DNA of 64,000 bases from Methylocystis sp. SC2 (GCF_000304315.1 NC_018485.1:156501-220500); one strand, 5' to 3'. Shown: positions 46,809 to 55,646, counted from the stretch's first letter. The notes: generated by a model not told the origin, from the sequence alone. Numbers and translations are program-made.

Positions 46809-47980
46809 CGCGAATCTACGAGCAACCCCAGGCGAATAGGGGCGTGCGCTTGCTGATACTGGGCGCCGGCCATTATCCGAACGCCCAGGTCGCGAAACCC
46901 AAAGTTCCAAAGCTTGCCGATATCGGCAGCGCCGCACAAAGCGCTATCGATTTCGCGACCCACGCGCTAACAGACTGGGCGGCGCTTTTCGGCAAGCCGA
47001 TAGCCTCGGTCGACATGTTGATCAACGATGCGACGCATCCGGCTGGCGTCACCTTCAGCTGTCCTGGCATCGCGCCGACGAATGTCGATGCTCCCGACCT
47101 CGCGAACATACTCGCCGCGAGGAGTCGCTGGTTCGACGGCGCGCAGAAAGACGACATCCTCATCTTCTATTGCTGCGGCCACGGCATCTGGTTGCCCTCG
47201 GTGACCCGGACGTTCCTCGCGAGCGACTTCGGCGTGGATCCAGAAAGTGTCTGGCCCAACTCTGTCTCGATCGATCTATTCGTAGAGGGGATGGGTGACA
47301 AACCTCCACGACAGCAGTGGCTGATTTTCGATTGCTGCGCCAACACCGCGCCACCGGCGCTACGGAATGCTCGGCCCGCAACCAATGCTCTTGTCGAAGC
47401 GACGCCCGGCCTTCGCCAAGCGATGGTCGATACCAACGGCCCCCTCGCACAGGTCGTGATCGCTTCGTCGTCGCTAGGCGCGAAAGCGTTCGGACGTACC
47501 GGCGGACGATCGCGCTTCATGGATGTCTTCGTCGAAGCCTGTTCGAATTCCGGTTTCCGCGATCAGGGTGACGACGGCCGCTGGCATCTCAGCGTGCAGG
47601 GCCTTGAGGCTGCAATGTCAAGCTATCGCTTCCGCGTCGCCAGCTTTGCAGATCGGGCCTATTACACATTCAGCCGCCTGACGACGAGCGATGCTGAGGA
47701 ACCGCCAGTTCTGATGGTCCGCGATGATCCCGCCGATACGACGCTACTAGTGTCGAGCGACCCACTGGCCAAGCTCACGCAATGTACGCTCGAGATCATG
47801 CGAGACGTGCACCAGCTCTACAAACAGGCGCCCGGCCCTGGTGCCGAGACGCCGGTCAGGCAAACCGTGTCGTCGTTCGACAAATACACGGTCAATGCGG
47901 CGTGGGCGCCGCCGCTCGATTTTCCCGCCCAGAGCGTAGTGCGGCGTGCCCTGCCGCCCCTGACCGAGGTGAAGCTGTGA
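46805..47980 (+). CDS. Caspase-family peptidase (C14-like)
   Basis: A 391-aa protein starting at ATG 46805 (ATGA overlap with the hydrolase stop). The caspase-hemoglobinase fold is indicated by the first strand GVRLLILGAGHY, the catalytic His126 in DILIFYCCGHG, and the catalytic Cys in LIFDCCAN (Cys178 of the DxC motif, with Cys177 adjacent). The region after residue 280 is a C-terminal extension of unknown fold. There is no signal peptide, so it is probably cytoplasmic. Bacterial caspases are found in defence and programmed-death operons (type III CRISPR, CBASS and others) as the executing protease. Here it sits between a lipase-like hydrolase and an unknown protein, and close to a CHAT peptidase and a subtilase. 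Confidence 0.85.
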   Translation: MTRIYEQPQANRGVRLLILGAGHYPNAQVAKPKVPKLADIGSAAQSAIDFATHALTDWAALFGKPIASVDMLINDATHPAGVTFSCPGIAPTNVDAPDLANILAARSRWFDGAQKDDILIFYCCGHGIWLPSVTRTFLASDFGVDPESVWPNSVSIDLFVEGMGDKPPRQQWLIFDCCANTAPPALRNARPATNALVEATPGLRQAMVDTNGPLAQVVIASSSLGAKAFGRTGGRSRFMDVFVEACSNSGFRDQGDDGRWHLSVQGLEAAMSSYRFRVASFADRAYYTFSRLTTSDAEEPPVLMVRDDPADTTLLVSSDPLAKLTQCTLEIMRDVHQLYKQAPGPGAETPVRQTVSSFDKYTVNAAWAPPLDFPAQSVVRRALPPLTEVKL

Positions 47981-47987
47981 GGACCCC

Positions 47988-49358
47988 GTGGCCCAGCTGA
48001 GGATCCAGACCCAGAGCGCGCTTGGCCCTTTGACGGTCGAGATAATAGGATCCCGGGGTGACCGGGTCGGGGACCGACTCACCCTATCCTCGCTCAAGCG
48101 AGGTGCGACCGTCGATCTGATGCCCGGAGATTACACCGTCGTCGCGACGCGGCCTTCGGGCGAGCAACTGATCGCCCCGACCACCGTCGGGCCGAAAGGC
48201 GGCGATGCGGTGGTCGCCATGTCCGGCGCCTCTCCGCGCGAATTCCTCGCCGAGGCGGCTGACCTTGGCCTCACCTACGCACCGAAAGCATCCACCCCAG
48301 ATGACTACCGTGTCACTTCTCTTGCGTCCCCGTTCGCGGCCAATACAGCGGCACGATCCATGAGCGTGCTGCTCAGAAAGCAATATGTACCGGGGCGCTT
48401 TGACTCCTCGCTCGGCGACGACCAGCTCGCTTCCATCAACAGTACGGTCCGCTCGCTCGATTATCGTCTCATGTGCTGGCGCTTATCGCACGGGCGCTGG
48501 CAGACCTGTCCGGCGCCCTTGCCGCGTTATTCCGACGACTATCTGCAATTTGCTGTAACCGAACGTCATTCACCGACGGCGATCGGTTTGCTGTGCGATG
48601 ACGGCTTCGGACCTATCGTGACAGTTCCGCCCCTCTGGCCTGGCATAGTGCTGACGTTCATCGCCGCCGGCGTCGCGATGGACGACAACGCCGACCGCGA
48701 AGCAAATCCGTCTGCGGTTCGGGTGCCAGTCGCGCTCTCGGTCCCCCAAAACCCCGGGCTCGCCGACCTACTGGTGGGTCTCAACGCACCTGTTCTCCCG
48801 AATGCCAGCGTCGTCTGGCAGGAAGGTCGTTCGGGAGATCCCGAGAGCGCGCTTGTGCAACTCGCAAACAAATTCGACGACTCGGCGGCCGCAGTGCTGG
48901 GCGCACTCTTCCTCGCCCGCTTCGCGCCGTCCAAGCTGCCGCTCGGCTGGCTCCGCAATCTCAACGGCATTCTGCCGGAGGTGGCGGACTCCTGGCTGCT
49001 CCTGGCGTGGACGCGCGCGATGCAAGGCGATGGCGACTATAAGTGGCCGATGAGCATCGCCGAGCAGCTCCGCAGGGCATCGGCATGCCGCTGCACCTAT
49101 TTCAATCGCACGCGGATTCAGCTTGGTAGGCTCATGCTGCGCTTCGGTCCGTATCCGCGCGCCCGGCACAACGACGTCGCAACACCTCGCCGCGCACGTC
49201 CCGGCGATTATCTCGATTTTTCAGCTGATGCGGGAGGCCTCGAGGCATTCTGGGGTTGTTCGCCGACGCGGCCCGGAAAAGAGCCCAGCTATCCGACTAA
49301 AAAGCCTAACGGGCCAGTGATCAGGATGCGAGAAGGCAAGTTCGTGAGGCCCGGCTAA
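47988..49358 (+). CDS. Uncharacterised protein of the caspase operon
   Basis: A 456-aa protein starting at GTG 47988, 7 bases after the caspase stop, with GTGAGGAC as ribosome-binding site. The first ~75 residues (MAQLRIQTQSALGPLTVEII, then LMPGDYTVVATRPSGEQL) look like a beta-sandwich domain of the carboxypeptidase-regulatory/prealbumin kind. The rest is helical, with repeated ALFLARFAPSKLPLGWLRNL and SWLLLAWTRAM segments that may be helical repeats. There is no signal peptide or catalytic motif. As the constant neighbour of the caspase it may be the sensor, substrate or regulator. It is not recognised. Confidence 0.8.
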   Translation: MAQLRIQTQSALGPLTVEIIGSRGDRVGDRLTLSSLKRGATVDLMPGDYTVVATRPSGEQLIAPTTVGPKGGDAVVAMSGASPREFLAEAADLGLTYAPKASTPDDYRVTSLASPFAANTAARSMSVLLRKQYVPGRFDSSLGDDQLASINSTVRSLDYRLMCWRLSHGRWQTCPAPLPRYSDDYLQFAVTERHSPTAIGLLCDDGFGPIVTVPPLWPGIVLTFIAAGVAMDDNADREANPSAVRVPVALSVPQNPGLADLLVGLNAPVLPNASVVWQEGRSGDPESALVQLANKFDDSAAAVLGALFLARFAPSKLPLGWLRNLNGILPEVADSWLLLAWTRAMQGDGDYKWPMSIAEQLRRASACRCTYFNRTRIQLGRLMLRFGPYPRARHNDVATPRRARPGDYLDFSADAGGLEAFWGCSPTRPGKEPSYPTKKPNGPVIRMREGKFVRPG

Positions 49359-49823
49359 GCGGCACAGGCTGAATTCTTGGCCCAGCCGAGCCGGCTTTTC
49401 GGCGGGCACTTGTGCCTGGCCAGAGTGAGCCACTCTGCGAACTCTAGAAAGGTCGCCCCCTCATCGACATAGCGCTCGAGTGAGGAAAAAAGGCGGTGAT
49501 CGGCCGCTCGGGCGTGGAATTTCGCATAAAATACAGATACTTTTCGGGTGCTCACTGCTTAGGGTGACGGAGACGGGTATGGCTTCCAGACGCGATAGTA
49601 CGCATTGGGCGGGTGTTGAAACCGCAGTGCTCTGCCCGCGGAACGTATCCGCGCCGAAGCGGACAGCGGACCCTCGCGGACACCGCCGGTGAGCACGTTG
49701 GCGCCAGCGTCGAAAACGTTTGCGAGCAGGCAATCTTTTTCCACTCAAGGTAGCGAGCGGCGTGTCGCATCGTCTAGACTGGGATTACCAAGAAAGCACT
49801 CCGGTCGAAGGTGCTAGGCGAAG
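49359..49823. other. 465-base gap between caspase operon and CHAT gene
   Basis: It begins with a terminator-like hairpin (49384-49399). A GTG-started 66-codon frame on the - strand (49355-49555) is weakly protein-like but overlaps the preceding gene and lacks a ribosome-binding site. The word CCTCGCGGACACCG at 49672-49685 also occurs at 23634-23647 in the other large gap. No promoter for the CHAT gene could be fixed. Confidence 0.5.
49384..49399 (+). terminator. Possible intrinsic terminator
   Basis: AGCCG-AGC-CGGCT forms a 5-bp GC-rich stem with a 3-base loop directly followed by TTT, 25 bases after the stop of the 456-aa gene. The U tract is short, so efficiency is uncertain. Confidence 0.35.
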
Positions 49824-52800
49824 ATGACGAGCTCTCGCTGCCGCTGTTCGGAACACGGGTTCGTCCATATTTTTTCGACCGTCGCATGTCTGCTCTTTGC
49901 GCTGCCGCCTGCTTCCGTCCGCGCCGATGGCAGCGATTTTCCGGAGGCTCTGCCGCTTGCCGCGCCCATCGCCGACCTGACGGGCAACTGGAGCTTCGTC
50001 CCTGTTCCGTTGCCGTCGCAGAACGTCACCCATCTGCTCGTCTCCCGGTCCGGCGAACGGCTGCTGATCGGCACGAGCGAAGGGGTAGCGTCTTATGACG
50101 GCGTCGCGCCCCGCGCTCCATCCTTCCCGTCATTGGACGCGCAGCAGCCGATCATCGTCAACGCCATGGTCGAGGCATCCGACCATGCGATCATAGTCGG
50201 CACGATTAACGACAGCCTATTCCGCTGGAAGGACGATCGGATCGAAGCGATCTACGGCGCCTGTCCACGCAGCCAGAGAGGCTGCCCTCGGGGAGATTGG
50301 GCGCTGGCGAGCTCCGGCGACGGCGTGATCTACGCTGTGTCGAGCCGTTTCGGCCCAAGGACAAACGAGGCGGTTGCTGCATTGCGCGCGGCGGTTCCGG
50401 ATCGTGTCGTCGGGGTGCAGACTGCGGCAGCATATCTCGGCTTCGCGGGAAACGAACTCGTAGCGACGAGCGAGTATGGGTCGATCCAGAAGATCGACCC
50501 GGCGACTGGCAAACCTACGCGCTGGATTGACCTCAAGCTCGCGCCGCAAACCTTTGTCCGCAGCGTATCCTACGCACCGGACCGGCTCTTCATCGCGACC
50601 GATAGGAATTGCCTCGGCGTGCGGCTCGCCCAGCCGACCGCGCCGATGGTGCTGGCCGAGGGGTATTGCAGGGCCATCGCCAGCCAGAAGAACGGAGCGA
50701 TGTGGCTCGCGACCACCTATCTGCAACGGTACGACCTCAATGGCTGGAAACGCTGGTCGCCCGGGGGCGGCGGCTCGATCACTGCCAATGTGGTGATGGA
50801 GGACAGGGTCTCGAACATCTGGATCGGCACGCCGAGGGGACTATGGCGCTATTTCGACATCTCCCACGATCACAGATTCCCGGGCAAAGGGTCGGCGGTC
50901 TCATCGATGGTCGCAGACCGGGGCGGCGGCGCGGTCGTGGGTCTGGACAACGGCGAGGTGTGGCGGCTTGACCGCAGCCTTGCCGCAACGCGCATAGACC
51001 TCCCGGCCGCGGCCGGGGTGCCTGCGTCGCCCTACTACCGTGGTGCGCTCCTTGCCCTCGATCCGCAGGACAGGCTTTGGACTCTCAACGCCGCCGGCCT
51101 GTTCAAGATCGAGGGCGCGAACGTCGAGCGGACGGGCGCGTACCCGCTTGCCATGGCGACGTCGCCGGCCGCACCGTCGTCACTTGCGGTTTCGAAAACC
51201 GGTGCCGCCTGCGTCGGCGTCGTCTGGAGCGATAAGGCGCTCTGTCTTTCGGACGGGCATTGGCGGGAAGGCGCGCATGTGATGTCCGATATAGGCGGTT
51301 CCGCCGTGGCGGCGTTGGCGTTCGACGACACAAGCGCCCTGCTGGCTGTCGGCGTGGAAAGCATCGCTGTCGCGGCGCCTAAACCGTCCGAACTCGGACC
51401 GTTCGCCCCGTCGCCTTTCGGCAAGAAGACACTGCTCGGCGCCGTCGCCATGACGCCGATCGTGGAGGGCGCTGAGGCCGTCGCTTCGGGAGGATGGGGC
51501 GGGACGGTGTTCCTGAAGCGTGCAGGCGGCGGTTATGTCGATGTCGGCCATGGCCGCGCCGACGTTCTGGACCAGCCCTATGTCATCCGCAGCTTCGCCT
51601 CGCATCCGGCTTTGGGGCTGCTCGCCGGGACTGACGAAGGGTTGTTCCGCTGGGAAGGTAGCCCGAAGACCGGACGCTGGCGCAGCCTGAGGACGATCGA
51701 TCCGAGGCTCGCGCGTCCGACCACCGCCGTCGTCGCGTCGACGGGCCGCGGCTTCTGGACGGCGTCCGGCTCCGATGTATTCCTGATCGATCTGCCCGCG
51801 TCGACGCCTATGACGACCATCGAAAGATCGCCTTTGGGCGACACGATCGACGTCAACGCGGTGACGTACGGTCTTGCGATACCAGGCTTGGTCGGCCCGC
51901 CTGAAGCCAAGACCGCGACGATCGAGTACGATCCGCCCATCGCCAACGCCGAGCGCAACCTGTCCGGATCAAGCAGCCGGTTAGATCTCACCAACCTGTC
52001 CGACGTCACCCGCTACCGCCTGACTGTAACTGCGACCGACGGGTTCTTGAATCGGGGCTCGGCCGCCAACTCGGAATTCTCGGTCGCGCTTCCGTTCTAT
52101 CGCAATCCCTACAAACTTGCCGCTGCGATCCTCACCGCGGCTGGCCTTTTGCTCCTTCTGTTGACGCGGCGTGGCCCAACCGGCTTCGTGCTGCGGCGGC
52201 TCGGAGGCCTGCGCTGGACGACGGACACAGCTGCCGCGCGCTTCGCAATCGAGGTCAAAAGCATCGGTGCCGACACGGTGCGCTACGAACTCGAAGCACC
52301 GTCGGCGCCGACGACTATACGCCTCGCGGTCGACATGCCGGCCGCCCAGCTCACGAACGAGGCCGAGTCCATCATGCCGTATCTGGTTGGCCTCGCGGAA
52401 GGCCGCACGCGCCTGCGCGGCGAACGTTTCGAGAAGGTGTACGAGCGCGTGGCAAAGCTGATGGGCGAAGCGGCTCTGCCGCAGGAGGTGCGTTTCGCCA
52501 CCGCGCAGGCCGATGGCGGGGCCATCAGTCTCGACTTGTCGAAGTCGCTGATCTGGCTGCCCCTGGAGATCACCGATGACGGCGGCGAAACCAGAATGAT
52601 GTTGCGGCATGCGATCGGCCGCACAATCTCGGGCGATGTCCTCGCCGAGCGCAAGCCGCTAAGCGCATTCAGGCTCACCGTGACGATCTTCGCTCCGCAT
52701 GCCGACGATGCCGATCGGCTAGCCCGCGCGGACGGCGAAGCCGAGGCGGTCGCGGCTGCCGCGCAAAGCTGGGGCGCGGAGGTCGTCCGGATGGCCCCCG

Positions 52801-53333
52801 ACGCGACCAAGCAGGAGATTCTTGCTGCGATCTGCGCCGCCCATCTGTTCCACTATGTCGGTCATGCTGAATTCGTCGAGGATGCAGGGGAGCAGAGCTA
52901 TCTCCCGATCAAGGGCGACCGGATCCTAGCCGGCGATATCGCGGCCGCGCTTAAGACGACGCCGAACGACCTGCTGCTCGCCTTCATCAACGGATGCGGC
53001 AGTTCGCGCGAGGCGGCCTGGGCACGCGGCGCCGAGGTCTACGGCTTCGCATCGGCTTTCCTCAATAACGCCTCCTATTTCGTCGGTGCGCAATGGCCGA
53101 TCCCGGACGAGCCCGCCGCCGCCTTCGCGACCGAATTCTACTCAAGGCTGTTTCCGCATGCATACAGCCTCTGGTGGCGGCTGATCCGGCGCGATACGCT
53201 CGGGGGTATTCCCTTCGCGGAGGCACTGCGACTCGCAAGGCTTAAACTAAGCGGTGAGGGGCCGTCGACCGTCCAGACGTGGTCCTCTTACGTGTTCTAT
53301 GGCGATCCGACGCGACGGCTCCTTCTGAAATGA
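49824..53333 (+). CDS. Transmembrane beta-propeller/CHAT peptidase receptor
   Basis: A 1169-aa protein. The N-terminal signal peptide (FSTVACLLFALPPASVRA, cleavage near residue 35) leads to an exported region of about 700 residues. This region has repeated two-component-type propeller blades (HLLVSRSGERLLIGTSEGVA, NIWIGTPRGLWRY, LLAGTDEGLFRW). It is followed by a Y_Y_Y-like Ig domain (TIEYDPPIANAERN, then RYRLTVTATDGF), the same stalk used by hybrid sensor kinases. One transmembrane segment (KLAAAILTAAGLLLLLL, about residues 763-780) leads to a cytoplasmic CHAT domain (caspase-like). Its catalytic His1014 is in FHYVGHAEF and Cys1058 in FINGCGSSREA, ending WSSYVFYGDPTRRLL. An outside signal may thus switch on a cytoplasmic protease. 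The subtilase gene 42 bases downstream is a candidate substrate or partner. Confidence 0.88.
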   Translation: MTSSRCRCSEHGFVHIFSTVACLLFALPPASVRADGSDFPEALPLAAPIADLTGNWSFVPVPLPSQNVTHLLVSRSGERLLIGTSEGVASYDGVAPRAPSFPSLDAQQPIIVNAMVEASDHAIIVGTINDSLFRWKDDRIEAIYGACPRSQRGCPRGDWALASSGDGVIYAVSSRFGPRTNEAVAALRAAVPDRVVGVQTAAAYLGFAGNELVATSEYGSIQKIDPATGKPTRWIDLKLAPQTFVRSVSYAPDRLFIATDRNCLGVRLAQPTAPMVLAEGYCRAIASQKNGAMWLATTYLQRYDLNGWKRWSPGGGGSITANVVMEDRVSNIWIGTPRGLWRYFDISHDHRFPGKGSAVSSMVADRGGGAVVGLDNGEVWRLDRSLAATRIDLPAAAGVPASPYYRGALLALDPQDRLWTLNAAGLFKIEGANVERTGAYPLAMATSPAAPSSLAVSKTGAACVGVVWSDKALCLSDGHWREGAHVMSDIGGSAVAALAFDDTSALLAVGVESIAVAAPKPSELGPFAPSPFGKKTLLGAVAMTPIVEGAEAVASGGWGGTVFLKRAGGGYVDVGHGRADVLDQPYVIRSFASHPALGLLAGTDEGLFRWEGSPKTGRWRSLRTIDPRLARPTTAVVASTGRGFWTASGSDVFLIDLPASTPMTTIERSPLGDTIDVNAVTYGLAIPGLVGPPEAKTATIEYDPPIANAERNLSGSSSRLDLTNLSDVTRYRLTVTATDGFLNRGSAANSEFSVALPFYRNPYKLAAAILTAAGLLLLLLTRRGPTGFVLRRLGGLRWTTDTAAARFAIEVKSIGADTVRYELEAPSAPTTIRLAVDMPAAQLTNEAESIMPYLVGLAEGRTRLRGERFEKVYERVAKLMGEAALPQEVRFATAQADGGAISLDLSKSLIWLPLEITDDGGETRMMLRHAIGRTISGDVLAERKPLSAFRLTVTIFAPHADDADRLARADGEAEAVAAAAQSWGAEVVRMAPDATKQEILAAICAAHLFHYVGHAEFVEDAGEQSYLPIKGDRILAGDIAAALKTTPNDLLLAFINGCGSSREAAWARGAEVYGFASAFLNNASYFVGAQWPIPDEPAAAFATEFYSRLFPHAYSLWWRLIRRDTLGGIPFAEALRLARLKLSGEGPSTVQTWSSYVFYGDPTRRLLLK

Positions 53334-53375
53334 TGATTGTGCGGCAGCTTCAACCACGATCGTGAGGCCCTCGGC

Positions 53376-54551
53376 ATGAAACGCAGATACGCCATCATCG
53401 AGTCCAACCGCGCCCTGCGCTCCGGGGGAGCCTTGCCCGGCACGTTCAGCAAATCGGCAGATGCACAAATCAATATCCATGAGGCGGAGCTGTCCGCCTC
53501 TGAACTGCGCGACATCGAGAAGAACCCGAAAGTGGCCGATTACGGCCTGATCATGCCGATGCGGCTGATCACGCCGGTGTCGAAGAAGCAGCCTGCGAAA
53601 GGCGCTGTCCCGAAGACTGCCTGGGGCGTTTCCGCCGTAGGCGCGGAAAAGACGGGTCTGGACGGCTCCGGCACGGTCGTCGCGGTGCTCGACACCGGCA
53701 TCTGCCGGAATCATCCGGCCTTCGCCGGCATCGACATCGAGGAAAAGGACTTCGGCGGCTCCGGCAACGGCGACTCGGACGGCCACGGGACCCATTGCGC
53801 CGGCACGATCTTCGGCAAGGACGTCGACGGCGTTCGCATCGGCATTGCCCGGAACATACGCAAGGCGCTCATCGCCAAGGTGTTCTCTGACAAGGGCGAC
53901 GGCGGTTCCGCGGTGGTCTTGCAAGCCATGCAATGGGCGGCGAACGAAGGCGCGCATGTCGTGTCGATGTCGCTCGGCTTCGACTTTCCCGGCATGGTCC
54001 GGCAGCTGCAGGAAGAGGGGTATCCGCCCGAGCTCGCGACCTCGATCGCCCTCGAGTCGTTCAAGGACAATCTACGGCTGTTCGACTCAGTCATGGAGTT
54101 GATCGAAGCCGGGCGCGCCTTCGGGCGCGGACCACTGGTGATCGCCGCCGCCGGCAACGAGAGCCGCCTTGACGTCGATTCGCGATTCCGGATTTCGGCA
54201 TCGCTCCCGTCTTCCGCTACGGGCGTCCTCTCCGTCGCTGCCCTGCGGACGGACGGCGACTCGCTCGCGATCGCGGATTTCTCGAACGTCCGCGCCAAGA
54301 TTTTCGCTCCGGGCGCAGAAATCCTGTCGGCTGCTCGGGACGGCGGCTTCGCGACGATGAGCGGCACTAGCATGGCGTGCCCCCATGTCGCCGGCGTCGC
54401 TGCGCTGTGGTGGCAAAAACTCGCGACGCCTCAAAAAGGACCGAACGGAGAGAGGCTGAAGCAGAGCATACTGGCGTCGGCGGTGACGGAAGTTCTGCCG
54501 AGTTTCGACGCGGATGACGCTGAATACGGGCTGGTGCAAGTCCCGAAATAG
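53376..54551 (+). CDS. Subtilisin-like serine peptidase (S8)
   Basis: A 391-aa protein. The ATG at 53376 has GTGAGG 9 bases upstream; an in-frame TTG/ATG-less extension to 53337 is unnecessary. The catalytic triad is complete: Asp106 (VLDTGI), His137 (DGHGTHCAG), oxyanion Asn261 (AAAGNES) and Ser332 (GTSMACPHVAG). Residues 1-80 form a short N-terminal region (INIHEAELSASELRDIEKNP) resembling an inhibitor/propeptide fold. There is no hydrophobic signal peptide, so it is probably a cytoplasmic zymogen. It follows the CHAT receptor by 42 bases and is likely co-transcribed. Proteolytic removal of the prodomain by the CHAT or caspase peptidase would make a cascade; this is inference. Confidence 0.9.
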   Translation: MKRRYAIIESNRALRSGGALPGTFSKSADAQINIHEAELSASELRDIEKNPKVADYGLIMPMRLITPVSKKQPAKGAVPKTAWGVSAVGAEKTGLDGSGTVVAVLDTGICRNHPAFAGIDIEEKDFGGSGNGDSDGHGTHCAGTIFGKDVDGVRIGIARNIRKALIAKVFSDKGDGGSAVVLQAMQWAANEGAHVVSMSLGFDFPGMVRQLQEEGYPPELATSIALESFKDNLRLFDSVMELIEAGRAFGRGPLVIAAAGNESRLDVDSRFRISASLPSSATGVLSVAALRTDGDSLAIADFSNVRAKIFAPGAEILSAARDGGFATMSGTSMACPHVAGVAALWWQKLATPQKGPNGERLKQSILASAVTEVLPSFDADDAEYGLVQVPK

Positions 54552-54766
54552 CCGGACGGGCGGTGCTTAGGGCAGTTTCACGCCTCGATAGTCCTCAGTC
54601 TCGCTCACAGGGATTGGCGTGGCCTGGCCGGTTCGGCCGCGAAAACGCGATACGTCGCGAGGGCGACGCTCGTTTGCGACCCGGACACACGGCGCCCCGC
54701 CCTGATGGCAGACGGCAAATCCCAAGTGTTTCAGACTAGGAGCGGCGTTCGCTGCAAGTTGCGCAG

Positions 54767-54904
54767 CTATTGTTGGATGGAGGCCTGACGGTACTTTTTG
54801 AGCGTTCGGGCTTTGGGCTGTCTGGCTTTAAGCGGAATGCCGAGTGCCGATAGCAGTCGATAGATGGTTTGTGAAGGTCGGCCGAAATTCGTCAACGAAA
54901 TCAC
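54767..54904 (-). pseudogene. Decayed C-terminal coding fragment
   Basis: After a TGA, 44 codons read FGRPSQTIYRLLSALGIPLK, then ARQPKARTLKKYRQ, then TAG. This helix-turn-helix-like, basic composition is unlike chance translation. No start codon or upstream continuation exists, so it is read as the remnant of a DNA-binding protein, possibly of a former mobile element. The family is unknown. Confidence 0.3.
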
Positions 54905-54993
54905 GACTGTAGGATTCTGACGGATCATAGGCCGGTAGTGTTTGGGCGAAAGAATATTTTGTTTAGAGAGTCAGATAATTGACGTGAATCTGA

Positions 54994-55015
54994 ACAATCG
55001 AGTGGAGTGACGGGG
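54994..55015 (+). repeat. Cassette-boundary repeat, half copy R4
   Basis: ACAATCGAGTGGAGTGACGG matches the right half of R2 and R3 (ATCGAGTGG-AGTGA), but the TTATGAGG half is absent. Same orientation as the full copies. Confidence 0.45.
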
Positions 55016-55174
55016 GCGATCACCGAAATATTACCTCTACAATTCAATGGTTTACACGGTAGATATCGTCGGCGATGCATCCTCCATAGTATCTCCACGA
55101 CCCGATAATATGCTGATTCGTGAAGAGATTTTGCTTGGTCACAAGAAATTTTGGCCTTCGGTAACCGGTCAAAA

Positions 55175-55262
55175 TGACGGTCTTTTTGACGGTTCTTTTT
55201 GAACGGCACGCCAGCGGAAACAAAAGACCGTCACATTGAGCGGGTCGCGTTGACGGTCTTTT
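55175..55262. repeat. TGACGGTCTTTT inverted/direct repeat cluster
   Basis: TGACGGTCTTTT occurs at 55175-55186 and 55251-55262, a near copy at 55187-55200, and its exact reverse complement AAAAGACCGTCA at 55222-55233. The first and inverted copies form a 12-bp perfect inverted repeat with a 35-base spacer. This layout suits a recombinase or transposase binding array. Confidence 0.6.
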
Positions 55263-55610
55263 CCAAATGAGCCGTTCTTGTAAGTGCGTTGAAAAGCTAG
55301 CCTCCGAAATTCAGGCGCATGGCCAACCCCGGGTACGTAACGACGAGGCGATGTGTCGGTGTAATTCTGCTTCCTTTGACCACGGAGTTCGCTAGGCGCG
55401 GCGGATGTGCGTGACCGCATACTGTGGCGTGGTAACGACGACGCTCGATGAACAGATGTTCGGATCGGCTCAACGTTTGTGTCGGGCGATAGATGGCGAA
55501 ACCACGATTTTCGCGATTGGGCGAAAGAATGCAATGTTTTCAAGAGCCCTGTTTTTCAACGGTCTGGGCGACGGTATTTTGCTTACCGGAAAAAACCTAT
55601 CGACGTAATA

Positions 55611-55646
55611 TCAATATCTTATGAGGCTCGTTGATAATCGAGTGGG
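55611..55646 (+). repeat. Cassette-boundary repeat, copy R3
   Basis: TTATGAGG, then 10 bases, then ATCGAGTGGGAGTGA, nearly identical to R1 (8-base spacing). It ends 45 bases before the GNAT gene and marks the right edge of the unusual cassettes. Confidence 0.6.

Noticed and set aside
49355..49555. 66-codon - strand frame after the 456-aa gene (contains FLEFAEWLTLARHKC)
   Set aside because: It is weakly protein-like but has a GTG start without a ribosome-binding site and overlaps the terminator-like hairpin and the end of the + strand gene; not enough to call a gene.
55000..55300. CRISPR array suggested by repeated TGACGGTCTTTT words
   Set aside because: The words are only 12 bases, occur in both orientations and are irregularly spaced; no cas genes are present.
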